DNA of 64,000 bases from Bacteroidales bacterium UBA3843 (GCA_002392745.1 DGHR01000003.1:1-64000); one strand, 5' to 3'. Positions 1-8,467 are shown, counted from the stretch's first letter. Notes: generated by a model not told the origin, from the sequence alone. Numbers and translations are program-made.

Positions 1-122
1 CCTGTTCAGTCCTGTCCAGTCCTTTGGGGGGATTATAGGGGGACTAAACAGACTAAACAGACTAGACAGACTTGACATTTTTTATTTTTCTTTTCTTTTT
101 GTCAAACTTTTTCTTTTACCGT

Positions 123-164
123 CGCCCCCCTCTCCCTCCTTTCAGGGATGGGTTGGGGATAGGC
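123..164. repeat. Short G/C-rich palindromic element, copy 1
   Basis: Diverged copy of the dispersed element described at 2305-2350 (CCCTCCTTTCAGGGATGGG core followed by a G-run and AGGC). It is intergenic here. Confidence 0.5.
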
Positions 165-543
165 CTCTTTTTCGTTTATTGTCCGGCATGCTATGCCGCT
201 TCTATGTCCATTCTGCCGGATGTCATCCGGCGTTTCTTTCTTTTTTTTATCGCCAGCCAGCCGCTTTCCGTTTTGCTTTGCCTGCCGCTTCCCGCTTTGC
301 TTTGCCTGCCGCTTCCCGTTTTGCTTTGCCTGCCGCTTCCCGTTTTGCTTTGCCTGCCGCTTCCCGCTTTGCCTTCTATCCGCATGGCTTTCTTCGTTCA
401 TTCTGCCGGATGTCATCCGGCGTTTCTTTCTTTCTTTTTTTACCGCCAGCCAGCCGCTTCCCGTTATGCTTTGCCTGCCGCTTCCCGCTTTCCCTGCTAT
501 CCGCATGGCTTTCTTCGTTCATTATGCCGGATAGTATCCGGCT

Positions 544-577
544 TCCCTTCCCTTCAGGGAGGGGTTAGGGGTAGGCA
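544..577. repeat. Short G/C-rich palindromic element, copy 2
   Basis: Core CCCTTCAGGGAGGGG followed by TTAGGGGTAGGC. This is a clean example of the dispersed element; its inner CCCTTCAGGG is a near-palindrome. Intergenic here. Confidence 0.65.
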
Positions 578-751
578 TATATACTATGCAGAAAAGTGGC
601 TGGCTGGCTTTTTCTTTGTTAATTTTCTTTGGTTACTTTCTTTTATCAGCTTTCTTTTTCAAAGCAAGCCTCCAACGATCTGCTTCGCCGTATGCTTTTA
701 TCAGCTTTCTTTTATCAGCCTTCTTTTTCGGACCCTCGCTATTTATGGCAG

Positions 752-1070
752 CTTGTATTTATTTTAGGTGTTTTTTGCTAAAAAAGATACAAGGTAGGTC
801 ACGAGAAGCTTGTATTTAATTTAGGTATTTTTTTGTTAAAAAAGATACAAGCTAAATCACGAAAAAGATACAAGGTAGGTCACGAGAAGCTTGTATTTAT
901 TTTGGGTGTTTTTTGCAAAAAAAAGATACAAGGTATGTCACGAAAAAGATACAAGGTAGGTCACGAGTAACTTGTATTTATGTTAGGTATTTTTGCTAAA
1001 AAAGATACAAGGTAGGTCATGATTAACTTGTATTTATTTTTGGTGTTTTTTGCAAAAAAAGATACAAGGT
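752..1070. repeat. Left array of about 57-bp hairpin units (5 copies)
   Basis: Units begin with CTTGTATTTATTTTAGGTG at about 752, 809, 890, 971 and 1027. Each runs through a T-run/GCAAAAAA segment to GATACAAG and a linker GGTAGGTCACGAGAAG. CTTGTAT pairs with ATACAAG, so each unit can form a stem. Two units carry an extra 24-bp GATACAAG-linker block, giving spacings of 57, 81, 81 and 56. The array ends at the promoter of the gene at 1124. Units are near-identical, with no unique spacers. Confidence 0.85.
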
Positions 1071-1071
1071 G

Positions 1072-1102
1072 TTGTGTGGGTCCGTATTTTTTTGTAATTT
1101 TG
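1072..1102 (+). promoter_or_regulatory. Bacteroidota-type promoter
   Basis: TTG at 1072-1074 and TAATTTTG at 1095-1102, 20 bases apart. It reads into the gene starting at 1124 and sits exactly between the left hairpin array and that gene. Confidence 0.65.
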
Positions 1103-1123
1103 CAGCGTTTTTTTTAATATACT

Positions 1124-1594
1124 ATGAAAATATACATTAAAAGTTCTAACGAGATGCAGGCCTATCTGGCGATTGTGTCTAAAGCATTGTCTGATGCAGG
1201 GCATGTGGTCCGCAACCGAAACAACACGAGGAATGATCAAACCGGAAAAGAACGCTGCGATATCTGTTTGGAACTCACCGCCGGCGGATTACACCAATGC
1301 CATACCGAGGTTAAACCGTCCTCAGAAACCGTTAGCTGCAAAGCCGATGTCCGTATTCAAAAATTGGTGTTGGTAATTGGAAATGCAGCGTTGCCTCGTC
1401 GTGCGATAGTAGATGCGTTACAGTTGCGACAGAAAAGCCGCGCAATCTTTACATACAACTACCTAAAACCCGCCATATCAAAGGGTTATGTCACGATGAC
1501 GCATCCTGCTCATCCCAACCTACCGGAACAATCTTATCGGCTAACAGCCAACGGTCTCAATCTCTACAAAGAGTTAACAGAGGTACAAGAGTAG
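1124..1594 (+). CDS. Unknown protein with Fic/AlbA-type winged-helix tail
   Basis: A 156-residue protein. I do not recognise the first 90 residues. The C-terminal part (about residues 95-150) has the pattern R-x-IFTYNYLKP-AI-x-KGYV-x-MT-x-P-x-HPN...YRLT. That pattern resembles the winged-helix segment at the C-terminus of many Fic-domain and AlbA_2 ATP-binding proteins. No Fic HPFxxGNG motif is present, so it is a stand-alone wing or a remnant of a longer protein. It has its own promoter (1072-1102). Its stop codon (1592-1594) directly abuts the first unit of the right hairpin array. Such a small putative DNA binder between two arrays of palindromes suggests that it binds them, but this is inference. 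A replication-initiator/iteron arrangement is an alternative. Confidence 0.6.
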   Translation: MKIYIKSSNEMQAYLAIVSKALSDAGHVVRNRNNTRNDQTGKERCDICLELTAGGLHQCHTEVKPSSETVSCKADVRIQKLVLVIGNAALPRRAIVDALQLRQKSRAIFTYNYLKPAISKGYVTMTHPAHPNLPEQSYRLTANGLNLYKELTEVQE

Positions 1595-1899
1595 CTTGTA
1601 TTTATTTTAGGTGTTTCTTGCAAAAAAAGATACAAGGTAGGTCACGAGAAGCTTGTATTTATTTTAGGTGTTTCTTGCAAAAAAAGATACAAGGTAGGTC
1701 ACGAGAAGCTTGTATTTATTTTAGGTATTTTTTGCTAAAAAAGATACAAGCAAAATCACGAAAAAGATACAAGCTAAATCATGAAAAAGAGGCACGGTAG
1801 GTCACGAGAAGCTTGTATTTATTTTAGGAGTTTTTTGCAAAAAAAGATACAAGGTAAATCACGAAAAAGATACAAGCTACATTTCAAAAAAGATACAAG
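1595..1899. repeat. Right array of about 57-bp hairpin units (4 copies)
   Basis: Units start at about 1595, 1652, 1709 and 1812, with the same CTTGTATTTATTTTAGG...GATACAAG architecture as the left array. The distal end decays into shorter GATACAAG repeats up to about 1897. No gene is supported here. The frame stays open only because 57 is a multiple of 3. Confidence 0.85.
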
Positions 1900-2370
1900 T
1901 TACATTTCGGGGGAGTCATCTACATCTCCGCGTTCCACGAACGGGTCCCAGTATTTGTAGGGCTCTTCGGCGAGGAGGTCGCGGGGAGCGGGGCGTTGAG
2001 GTCCCCTTGGGTCCCCGGATATGTTTGCACCCTCGCGTTCCACGAACGGGTCCCAGTATTTGTAAGGCTCTTCGGCGAGGAGGTCGCGGGGAGAGGGGCG
2101 TTGAGGTCCCCTTGGGTCCCCGGATATGTTTGCACCCTCGCGTTCGATGAAGGGGTCCCAGTATTTGTAGGGTTCCCATTCGCGTTCAGCGCCCTCGGAG
2201 AAAGACTGCCGCTTGGCGGCATTGGCTCCTCGGGGCTGCCCGCTCTCCCCATCGGACGCACTATCGTTAGCGCCCGTCGGGGACCCCGATGTCGGGTTAT
2301 CCGCGCCCCCTTCTCCCCCTCCTTTTAGGGAGGGGGTAGGGGTAGGCTTGTCGGGGGTAGGCTGTTTCAT
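1900..2370 (-). CDS. Unknown 156-aa protein with three 35-residue repeats
   Basis: Start chosen at ATG 2370, which overlaps the TGA of the upstream gene as ATGA; a longer reading would only shadow that gene. Residues 1-50 are P/G/S-rich low-complexity sequence, including PTPTPSLKGGGEGG, which is the translation of a dispersed repeat element. The rest is 2.5 copies of a 35-residue unit containing EPYKYWDPF-x-EREGANISG and DPRGPQRP-x-PRDLLAE, encoded by a 105-bp DNA repeat (about 1920-2170). No domain is recognised. Translational coupling suggests it works with the gene upstream. The DNA is GC-richer than its surroundings. It may be a real but recently assembled coding sequence. Confidence 0.5.
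   Translation of the reverse strand: MKQPTPDKPTPTPSLKGGGEGGADNPTSGSPTGANDSASDGESGQPRGANAAKRQSFSEGAEREWEPYKYWDPFIEREGANISGDPRGPQRPSPRDLLAEEPYKYWDPFVEREGANISGDPRGPQRPAPRDLLAEEPYKYWDPFVERGDVDDSPEM
2305..2350. repeat. Short G/C-rich palindromic element, copy 3 (in frame)
   Basis: CCCTCCTTTTAGGGAGGGGG followed by TAGGGGTAGGC, lying inside the gene at 1900-2370. Read in frame on the minus strand it gives PTPTPSLKGGGEGG near the N-terminus. It is used here as the reference copy of the family. Confidence 0.7.
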
Positions 2371-2903
2371 ACGAACGCGATGCGGAAGGCGTGTTTGATA
2401 CTCTCGCTTTCGGGATGGGCGGCAGCGAGTTTCTCCGCGGTGCGTTTGAGGTCCGCACGGAGGTCCTTGAGTTGCGCCGCTGCCTGCTCTTGCAGCGCCA
2501 GTTGCTGCATGTAGATAGCGTGATTGGGGTCGGAGGTCACGGCAGGGTTGGTGTTCTTCTCCCACGTGAACGATTTGGGTCGGCTTACGATGATCTTGAA
2601 ACCGTGGTACTCGATGGTGCCGGTGAAGGTGCGCGGCAGTCCGCGTTCGGCGATGAGGGCTTGTACGGCGGCTTCCACCTGCGGACGGAGCGCTTTGAGC
2701 GTGGCTTCGGATTCGTTACATGCTACCTGCGCAGCGAAAAATTGGTCGATTACGTCGCGTTCGACGGCAAGATCGCGATGGTCCATACCGCTCTGCTTAA
2801 TGGACGGGCGACTTGCGTCTCCGCTCTTCGGTCCGCAAACATCCACTTCGTTACTTGGTTTACGTCCCGATTTGAAATTTTTGTTTGAATTGTTGGTTGT
2901 CAT
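2367..2903 (-). CDS. Unknown 178-aa helical protein
   Basis: Not recognised. Residues 1-40 are polar and probably disordered (MTTNNSNKNFKSGRKP start). About 45-85 is predicted helical. A short beta-rich part (TFTGTIEYHGFKIIVSRPK) follows at about 93-112. The tail from about 125 is an A/L/Q/E/K-rich coiled coil. The stop codon overlaps the start of the next gene (ATGA at 2370-2367), so the pair is translationally coupled. No signal peptide or membrane segment. The size and coiled-coil layout would fit a small structural or phage-derived protein, but nothing shows this directly. Confidence 0.55.
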   Translation of the reverse strand: MTTNNSNKNFKSGRKPSNEVDVCGPKSGDASRPSIKQSGMDHRDLAVERDVIDQFFAAQVACNESEATLKALRPQVEAAVQALIAERGLPRTFTGTIEYHGFKIIVSRPKSFTWEKNTNPAVTSDPNHAIYMQQLALQEQAAAQLKDLRADLKRTAEKLAAAHPESESIKHAFRIAFV

Positions 2904-3237
2904 AATGATAGTTCGGCGTTTGCCGAACAGACCGTCCTGCGGACTGATAGACCGCTACGCTGTAAGACCGTTCCACTGAAAGACCGCTCTTCGAGCTGAA
3001 AGACTGCTGTCCGAGCCCCACGCCATGGGGATTAATTAATACTACAATTATGGCTGGCGCCAGCCTGTTATCCGAATGGCTCAATCGGGTGTCGAGCCGC
3101 TCGACTTGGAAATCCGCTGCAAAAGTAGCACAAAAAAAGCAGCCACTGAAATGGTGACTGCATTATGGAACTAAACGGAACTGTTCGGAACTAAAACGGA
3201 ACAAAACCGAACTTAATTGCGGAACTGTTCGGAACTG
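2904..3237. other. Intergenic stretch with two simple repeat clusters
   Basis: About 2930-3020 holds degenerate units around (A)GACCGCT...GCTGAAAG. About 3165-3237 holds repeated GGAACTGTTCGGAACT/AACGGAAC words, similar in style to the CAGTCC/ACTAAACAGACT words at 1-70. A minus-strand TACTTTTG (positions 3120-3127) may be the -7 box for the genes at 2903-1900, but no matching -33 box was found. Confidence 0.5.
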
Positions 3238-4191
3238 TCAGTGTCGGTACTTGGTGAAGTTTCGGACGCTGTACCGGAGTCCGAAACGGTCATTTAGTGC
3301 GTCATAGAGAGCCTGCGAGCTCATGTTTTTGGTGTCGAGATATCCGAGTGCTTCATTGGTCCGGATAGCCGCAACTAATTTAGCCGCGGAACCGCTTGCT
3401 GCCGACCGTAGCTCCGCCTCCACGGCTTGTGCCTTCCCCTCTTGCACACACAGGTCAGTCAGCAGCGCAAAGCGGGTCTGTGGCTGTTCTTTTTCGTCCT
3501 GTGGCGGACGGGGTTCTTGGCTCTGACCGGGAGCGGCTGCAGGGGCGTAGTAGTTGTTCGTAGTGGAAGTGTTATAGACCGGTGCCTGATAAATAACACA
3601 GTTGTTGTATTGGTTGTTTTGCTGTTTTTCCATCGTTGTAACCGTATATTGTAGTTGTTGAATCTGCTGTGCCTGCCTGTTGATGAGCGCGTCTTTCTCT
3701 TTCATCTGCTCAATGACGGCAGGGATGTCGGTGAGGAAATCTTCTTCTGCAAAGCGTTTCTCGGCGGAGCGCAGGAAGCGTTCGTAGAGGGTCAGTCCTT
3801 CTTCAAAATCTGCGCTTCGGTTCTCCAGAATCATGTTGCGGCAGTTCTGTGCGCGGAAGCCGTCGGTGCGGCGGAGCATAGCCGCCAAGACCACCATGGT
3901 GATGAGCATCAGCTGTTTGTCGTGACCGGACGACATGTACGCCAGGGTGTCATATTCGGTCTGGTCGCCGGAGCAGGTGGTGGCGAACATGTATGCCGCC
4001 ATGTAATGGGCTGCGTTCATGACCTGCACGATGGGGATGTCTATGTTCCGTCCGTTGCTCCATAGGTGGTTCTGCATAGCGTATAGCCCGCGGATGAAAA
4101 ACTCATCAGCGGGGAAGTCTCGGCAGAGTTCGTCTTCTGAACGCCTGTCGCGGTAATAATCGCCGTGTTCTATGCGTGTGTAGATTTGCAA
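3238..4191 (-). CDS. Unknown 317-aa protein behind the restriction operon
   Basis: Not recognised. Residues 1-150 are helical, with hydrophobic stretches around VVLAAMLRR that do not look like membrane segments. About 165-200 is a Q-rich coiled coil, and about 200-240 an N/Y/P/Q-rich linker. The C-terminal 75 residues form a compact domain ending GLRYSVRNFTKYRH. It begins 20 bases after the res stop on the same strand, so it is probably the last gene of the mod-res operon. A coiled-coil plus linker layout is compatible with an oligomeric accessory factor. Whether it acts with the restriction enzyme cannot be read from the sequence. Confidence 0.6.
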   Translation of the reverse strand: MQIYTRIEHGDYYRDRRSEDELCRDFPADEFFIRGLYAMQNHLWSNGRNIDIPIVQVMNAAHYMAAYMFATTCSGDQTEYDTLAYMSSGHDKQLMLITMVVLAAMLRRTDGFRAQNCRNMILENRSADFEEGLTLYERFLRSAEKRFAEEDFLTDIPAVIEQMKEKDALINRQAQQIQQLQYTVTTMEKQQNNQYNNCVIYQAPVYNTSTTNNYYAPAAAPGQSQEPRPPQDEKEQPQTRFALLTDLCVQEGKAQAVEAELRSAASGSAAKLVAAIRTNEALGYLDTKNMSSQALYDALNDRFGLRYSVRNFTKYRH

Positions 4192-4211
4192 GTGTCAGAG
4201 TATATGGGGTT

Positions 4212-6275
4212 CTACATTAAAGTTTCAAATTGTTGCTTTGTTATGGTTCTTTCTTCTCCGTTTATATAACTATGTATTGTCCAGTCCGTGCCCTCCAAAA
4301 CAGGAATGTAAAACCTATAGTCCGGCAATAGTTTGGAGCATGCTAAATAACACTTGCCGAGGGTCATTATCTTATCCCTGTAGGCTTGCACATCAAACAT
4401 TGCCGTTCCATCGCCATTAAGGCTTTTTACCTCCATAATATGAACATGGTTGGCTTTATCTACAAGGATAAAATCCGGATAGGAAAAGTGTTGCCCGTTG
4501 GCGTAGTATTCAAACTTAATATCAGAATTTACAAGGAAATTCTTACCCCACAAATAGGCGATATTATTTTCTTCAGAAAAAAGTTCCAAATCATTCTTTT
4601 TCGTAACGGGCACTTCTTTTGCTTTCTTTCGTGCTATGCGTTCAAGGTAGTTTGCCCAACTACACTCTGCATCGCTGTCGAAAGGTATTCTTTCGCCGCC
4701 ATCCTTTCTACACCAGATCCAGTCAATAATATCTTGGTGCGTGCCATTATCTTTTACATACGACACTTTAGGGAATGAGACGCAAACATCGTTACCTCCT
4801 TCGTCTTTCGTAACTTCCATACTTTGAGCGTAATCACACTTGTATGTACCATATTCTTTGGCTATTCCGTCAACGTGCTTTGCATAGTCGAACCATTTAC
4901 TCACATCTCCATCGGCATAGTCGTAACACAAACTGACGACCTCATTATCTTGTTTCGACAACTTGCGGTACAACTCAAAAATGCTCGGAGCACTGATGTC
5001 TGCGGTCTTTGAGGATAAATAACCCGAAACAGAGAAATCTACCTTTTCCTTCAGCGGTTTAAGACGAGTGGTCTTAATTTGAATGTTATTCTGGATAGTG
5101 ACACCATCATTCAGTAACTTTACGGTATATGTAGGCTGTTTTTTTATGTCCTTTACACCCCACACCCACGCTGTAAGGGCTAACTTTTGCGCTTCTTCGC
5201 TTAATGTCTCAAAATTAGTCAAGCATGGGTTTCTGCGCACTCGCCCTGTTACTTGTTCGTCAAGAATTTTGCTCTGTGTGTCTCGCACCTGATAAAGCAT
5301 ACAAGCACGAGGAATGTCCCAGCCCTCAGAAATGACCATTTTGAAGATAATAATATCTATCGTAGAGAGTGAGTCCTTGGCATAGTCTTTCCATCGCTCC
5401 ACCGGCAACGTCTTTTTGACATCGTCGTTGGTGTCGCACAACTTAGTGTTTTTGTCCACTATCATCATCCATTTTAAGGCTTGGTGATTCTGGAGCGCGG
5501 GATAGATAGTCTCTTTCCACTCTTTCTCTGCATCAAGTCCGTTGGATATTTGGATAATTAAGCATGGGTTTACAGAGAGAAGGTTTCTATAGTCCTTTTT
5601 TATCTCTTCGAACTTGTTTATTGCATCCTCTACGGTGTCGCTGTCCTCCCCTTCTTCTACATGTTTGATTAATTTGGCTTCTACGGCAGCTTCGTCCGTG
5701 ATTTCTACATCCGGCACTTGTCCGCGGCTCAATTTTGGAGTAGCGGAGAAATTCAGTACTTTGCTAAAATAGAGCGAAAGAGAATCGAGGTTATTAGTGG
5801 CTTGGTGGCACTCATCCTTGATAACGTAGATTTGTTTGCCTTGCCCCTGTTGAGACAAGTCTCCTTCTGTAATGCACTGTAGAAAGTTAACTAATCCACC
5901 TTGCGCAAGGCGCGCGTTCTCTTTATATAGGTCTCGCGGTAGAATATACACATTGTATCCAAGGGGAATATACACACCTTCCTCGTCTCCTACCTCCGAA
6001 TTGATAAGATAAGAGTTTATGTGAGTGAAAACTCCTTTCTCCTCGCAGTCCTTAAACGCATCGTAGTTTTGCTGTGCGAGATTTCCTTTGGAGAGGGTAG
6101 AGACAAGGAATATTACATCACTTCGCTCGGCAAGAATACGGTCCATGAAATCTGCCATCATGCGTGTCTTGCCGCTACCCGTAGGAGCCTTAAAGGTTAG
6201 TTCTCGCTTGTGGCGAACGCGCGCTACAAGTTCACTAATGGCTCTTTGTTGCAAGTCAATTACTTCTTGTAGCAT
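4212..6275 (-). CDS. res: Type III restriction enzyme, Res subunit
   Basis: A 687-residue superfamily-2 helicase/endonuclease, the cleavage subunit of a type III restriction-modification system. It uses ATP-driven movement along DNA to reach a partner complex and cut when sites are unmethylated. Walker A is APTGSGKT (residues 30-37), the DExH box is DECHQ (about 154), motif III is NFSATP (about 173), and motif VI is VTGRVRRNP (about 338). Near residues 605-630, YPDFILVDK followed by IMEVKS is the PD-ExK nuclease core. It is shorter than many Res proteins (often 850-1000 residues) but all key motifs are present. It starts one base after the mod stop, so the two are co-translated. Confidence 0.93.
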   Translation of the reverse strand: MLQEVIDLQQRAISELVARVRHKRELTFKAPTGSGKTRMMADFMDRILAERSDVIFLVSTLSKGNLAQQNYDAFKDCEEKGVFTHINSYLINSEVGDEEGVYIPLGYNVYILPRDLYKENARLAQGGLVNFLQCITEGDLSQQGQGKQIYVIKDECHQATNNLDSLSLYFSKVLNFSATPKLSRGQVPDVEITDEAAVEAKLIKHVEEGEDSDTVEDAINKFEEIKKDYRNLLSVNPCLIIQISNGLDAEKEWKETIYPALQNHQALKWMMIVDKNTKLCDTNDDVKKTLPVERWKDYAKDSLSTIDIIIFKMVISEGWDIPRACMLYQVRDTQSKILDEQVTGRVRRNPCLTNFETLSEEAQKLALTAWVWGVKDIKKQPTYTVKLLNDGVTIQNNIQIKTTRLKPLKEKVDFSVSGYLSSKTADISAPSIFELYRKLSKQDNEVVSLCYDYADGDVSKWFDYAKHVDGIAKEYGTYKCDYAQSMEVTKDEGGNDVCVSFPKVSYVKDNGTHQDIIDWIWCRKDGGERIPFDSDAECSWANYLERIARKKAKEVPVTKKNDLELFSEENNIAYLWGKNFLVNSDIKFEYYANGQHFSYPDFILVDKANHVHIMEVKSLNGDGTAMFDVQAYRDKIMTLGKCYLACSKLLPDYRFYIPVLEGTDWTIHSYINGEERTITKQQFETLM

Positions 6276-6276
6276 A

Positions 6277-7905
6277 TTATTCTTCTAAATATTTTTCTGT
6301 TCCTTGAAAGTTCTGGCAAACCCAGTCTATTTTCTCTTTGAGCGTCGCAAACTTCTCTTTTCCGTAGAGAGTTTCGTCTATCAAGTCAAAAGGAGTTTTG
6401 CCTGGTTCGGTAGCGTTGTCTGCGACCATTCCTATCTCATATACATCCAAATTATCTCCATAGGGCTTGTTCTTCTTAATCCATTCGAAATCTTTACTGC
6501 CGTCGTAGCACTCGCCGGTCATTATTCGTTTGAGACGCTTTGAGGTAACATCGTAGGCTATGCCGTTGGGAGTTCTTTCTGTAACTTCATTTAACTGACA
6601 TAGAATAAAGGTATTTTCCTCCCCGTTCTTATTAAGATCCATGACTGCATGTCCGGTGGTGCCACTACCAGCAAAAAAGTCAAGAACTACCGCATTCTTC
6701 TTATTAGTCAATGTTATCAAGTATGAAATCAAAGAAGTAGCCTTAGGATAGTCAAAAGCCTTATCTCCCATAATAGAATACAGCATATTTGATCCATCTT
6801 CGTTAGTGCCGACCTTAACTCCATACTTGTTCGAAGTTACAAATTCATTATTCGAATTTGTGAAAATTATCTGCTTTGGAGATTCCTTTGATTCGCGACC
6901 ATCACTATAAATGGCACGTATAGCAAAATTAGTTGACTTAACAATATAAGACGTACCAACAACTATCTCGTCGATAACAGTCTGACGTGCCCATCGAGAC
7001 CTAAAGCACAATTCAAAATCATTAACATTGTGATGATTCTTGACTTCTACAGGACTGATTAATTTATACTTCTCATCGGTCGATGAAATATAAAAGCCGT
7101 CGGGAATATTAAACCTAACTGTACCAGCTGGAAACAAAAGGGTCTTTTCTGGATTGGATTGATTATATAAAGGAGCGTCTTCTAACTCAGTTTTAATGTT
7201 CTCTACCAACAACTCCTTAATTTTCCCATCAGCACCTTTCTTTTCCCTTGCATAGCATAAGACATAATCAACGTTGCTATAGTAATTTATCTTCTGCCTA
7301 CCAAAGTGCTGTGTCTTTTCCCAAATGAAAGTAGTAATAAAATTCCTCTCTCCCAGAACCTCGTCAAACAAGCATTTCACATAAGCTTGGTTCTTATCAT
7401 CAATACTACAGAATATCACACCATCTTCAGATAATAATTGCTTTGCAATCCATAAGCGAGGATAAAGCATAGACATCAGGTTATCACGAGTAATTGCATT
7501 TTCATAATTAGTCTCGGCAAACTCCCCCATACTATCCTTAGAATAAGGAGGATCTATATATATTACATCTACTTTTCCCCTATACTGAATAAGCAAGTTC
7601 TGCAGCGCATCGTAGTTATCGCCGATTATCAACTTGTGTGTTCTCTGTGCGCCCGGAGTAGTAAAACTTAATGCCTCGTTTTTTTGAAAATACTTGATTG
7701 TATTACTCTGTTTCTCCAAACGAGGGTCAAAATGAAGACCTGTGCGTTTATACATGGTTCCTAACGCAGCAATGGAAATAGCTTCATTTAGCGTCTCGGC
7801 ATTATTGATGAGTTTGATGAGCAAATCTGCGTTAGAACGCTCTAATGCCTTATCTGCAACACGGCTTTCAATCTTTTCAATGAGTTCTTGTTTTGTAGTA
7901 TTCAT
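6277..7905 (-). CDS. mod: Type III DNA methyltransferase, Mod subunit
   Basis: A 542-residue beta-class N6-adenine methyltransferase that gives the system its sequence specificity and protects host DNA. The catalytic motif DPPY is at 118-121 (VIYIDPPYSKDS) and the S-adenosylmethionine motif FAGSGTTGHAV at about 409-419; this order (catalysis before SAM binding) is the beta class. The stretch between (about 170-390) is the target-recognition region and is AT-richer than the flanks, as expected for an exchangeable specificity region. The first 60 residues form the helical N-terminus typical of Mod. It lies 23 bases downstream of a lipoprotein gene and one base upstream of res. No phase-variable simple repeat was seen in the coding sequence. 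Confidence 0.95.
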   Translation of the reverse strand: MNTTKQELIEKIESRVADKALERSNADLLIKLINNAETLNEAISIAALGTMYKRTGLHFDPRLEKQSNTIKYFQKNEALSFTTPGAQRTHKLIIGDNYDALQNLLIQYRGKVDVIYIDPPYSKDSMGEFAETNYENAITRDNLMSMLYPRLWIAKQLLSEDGVIFCSIDDKNQAYVKCLFDEVLGERNFITTFIWEKTQHFGRQKINYYSNVDYVLCYAREKKGADGKIKELLVENIKTELEDAPLYNQSNPEKTLLFPAGTVRFNIPDGFYISSTDEKYKLISPVEVKNHHNVNDFELCFRSRWARQTVIDEIVVGTSYIVKSTNFAIRAIYSDGRESKESPKQIIFTNSNNEFVTSNKYGVKVGTNEDGSNMLYSIMGDKAFDYPKATSLISYLITLTNKKNAVVLDFFAGSGTTGHAVMDLNKNGEENTFILCQLNEVTERTPNGIAYDVTSKRLKRIMTGECYDGSKDFEWIKKNKPYGDNLDVYEIGMVADNATEPGKTPFDLIDETLYGKEKFATLKEKIDWVCQNFQGTEKYLEE

Positions 7906-7928
7906 ATATCTTTCTATTTGTTTCGGGG

Positions 7929-8375
7929 TTAGTATTCATGGTGCCAGCAGCCGTTTTGGTGCAGGCAATGGATGAGGTCGATGGCGGGTTGGTAGTTTTG
8001 TGAAGCTGAGAGCATGAGCATGGTGTCCGCTTCCGCACGGGAGACGGTTGTTATCTCGTCCGGCAGATGTCCGTCCATGCGGATATAGTAGCAAGCGCCG
8101 ACGACGAACTGTCCCTTGGGGTCGTTCTGCTCGTAAGCACGCTGCGCCCAGTACATGACGCTGTCGCGGTGGTTGAAGAGCGAGAGCCGGATTTCGACAG
8201 GAGAATTGACCTCCGGTTGCTGTTTTTTACATGGATTTTGACCGTTGCCGGTTGATTGTTGGTTTTTAGTACCGCACGCACAGAGAACGACTGCCGTAAA
8301 TAGCAGTAAACCAATGTGTTGAAATAGTTTGGCACCGATTAAAGGTCCGTTTAATTGGAGCAATTTTTTTTGCAT
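7929..8375 (-). CDS. Small lipoprotein with Sel1/TPR-like segment
   Basis: A 148-residue secreted lipoprotein. I chose ATG 8375 because it follows a good promoter (8436-8467) and gives a lipoprotein signal (LLFTAVVLCACG, Cys at about 34); the frame is open further upstream but would run through the promoter. A polar linker follows. Residues 75-145 (VMYWAQRAYEQNDPKGQFVV...ASQNYQPAIDLI) look like one or two short helical repeats of the Sel1/TPR kind. It is 23 bases ahead of mod on the same strand and may share its transcript. Function unknown. Confidence 0.7.
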   Translation of the reverse strand: MQKKLLQLNGPLIGAKLFQHIGLLLFTAVVLCACGTKNQQSTGNGQNPCKKQQPEVNSPVEIRLSLFNHRDSVMYWAQRAYEQNDPKGQFVVGACYYIRMDGHLPDEITTVSRAEADTMLMLSASQNYQPAIDLIHCLHQNGCWHHEY

Positions 8376-8435
8376 TTTTGGGCTGTTTTTGACAATTTCG
8401 CAAAATCCTTTTCCCTTGAAAATACTTTGCGCCTG

Positions 8436-8467
8436 CAAAGGTACAACTTTTTTTTGAATGGAGCAAA
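8436..8467 (-). promoter_or_regulatory. Bacteroidota-type promoter (minus)
   Basis: On the minus strand TTTG (8467-8464) and TACCTTTG (8443-8436) with a 20-base spacer. It reads toward the lipoprotein gene at 8375 and possibly on into mod-res. Confidence 0.8.

Larger units (their letters stand above)
72..577. repeat. Tandem and duplicated repeat block
   Basis: No gene can be supported in the first 1.1 kb. Bases 261 to about 380 hold four to five copies of a 24-bp unit (consensus CCGCTTCCCGYTTTGCTTTG plus CCTG), with a shorter array at 461-505. The arrays sit in a larger duplicated block (about 210-399 and 400-541) whose edges carry the palindrome GCCGGATGTCATCCGGC at about 217 and 406, and a variant near 525. 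Because the unit is 8 codons long, frames stay open on both strands (on the minus strand a basic GKRQAKQN repeat), but this is what such a repeat does by itself. Two short G/C-rich palindromic elements lie at 123-164 and 544-577. Confidence 0.75.

Noticed and set aside
72..767. Open frames on both strands (231 aa plus, 134 aa minus with GKRQAKQN repeats)
   Set aside because: They follow from a 24-bp tandem repeat and low complexity; no signal, promoter or family, and both strands are open at once.
1618..1800. 60-aa open frame in the right hairpin array
   Set aside because: Its sequence (KKIQGRSREACIYFR repeats) is only the hairpin unit read in frame.
752..1899. Possible CRISPR array
   Set aside because: Repeat units are 57 or 81 bases apart and the sequence between palindromes is the same in every unit, so there are no unique spacers; no cas gene nearby.
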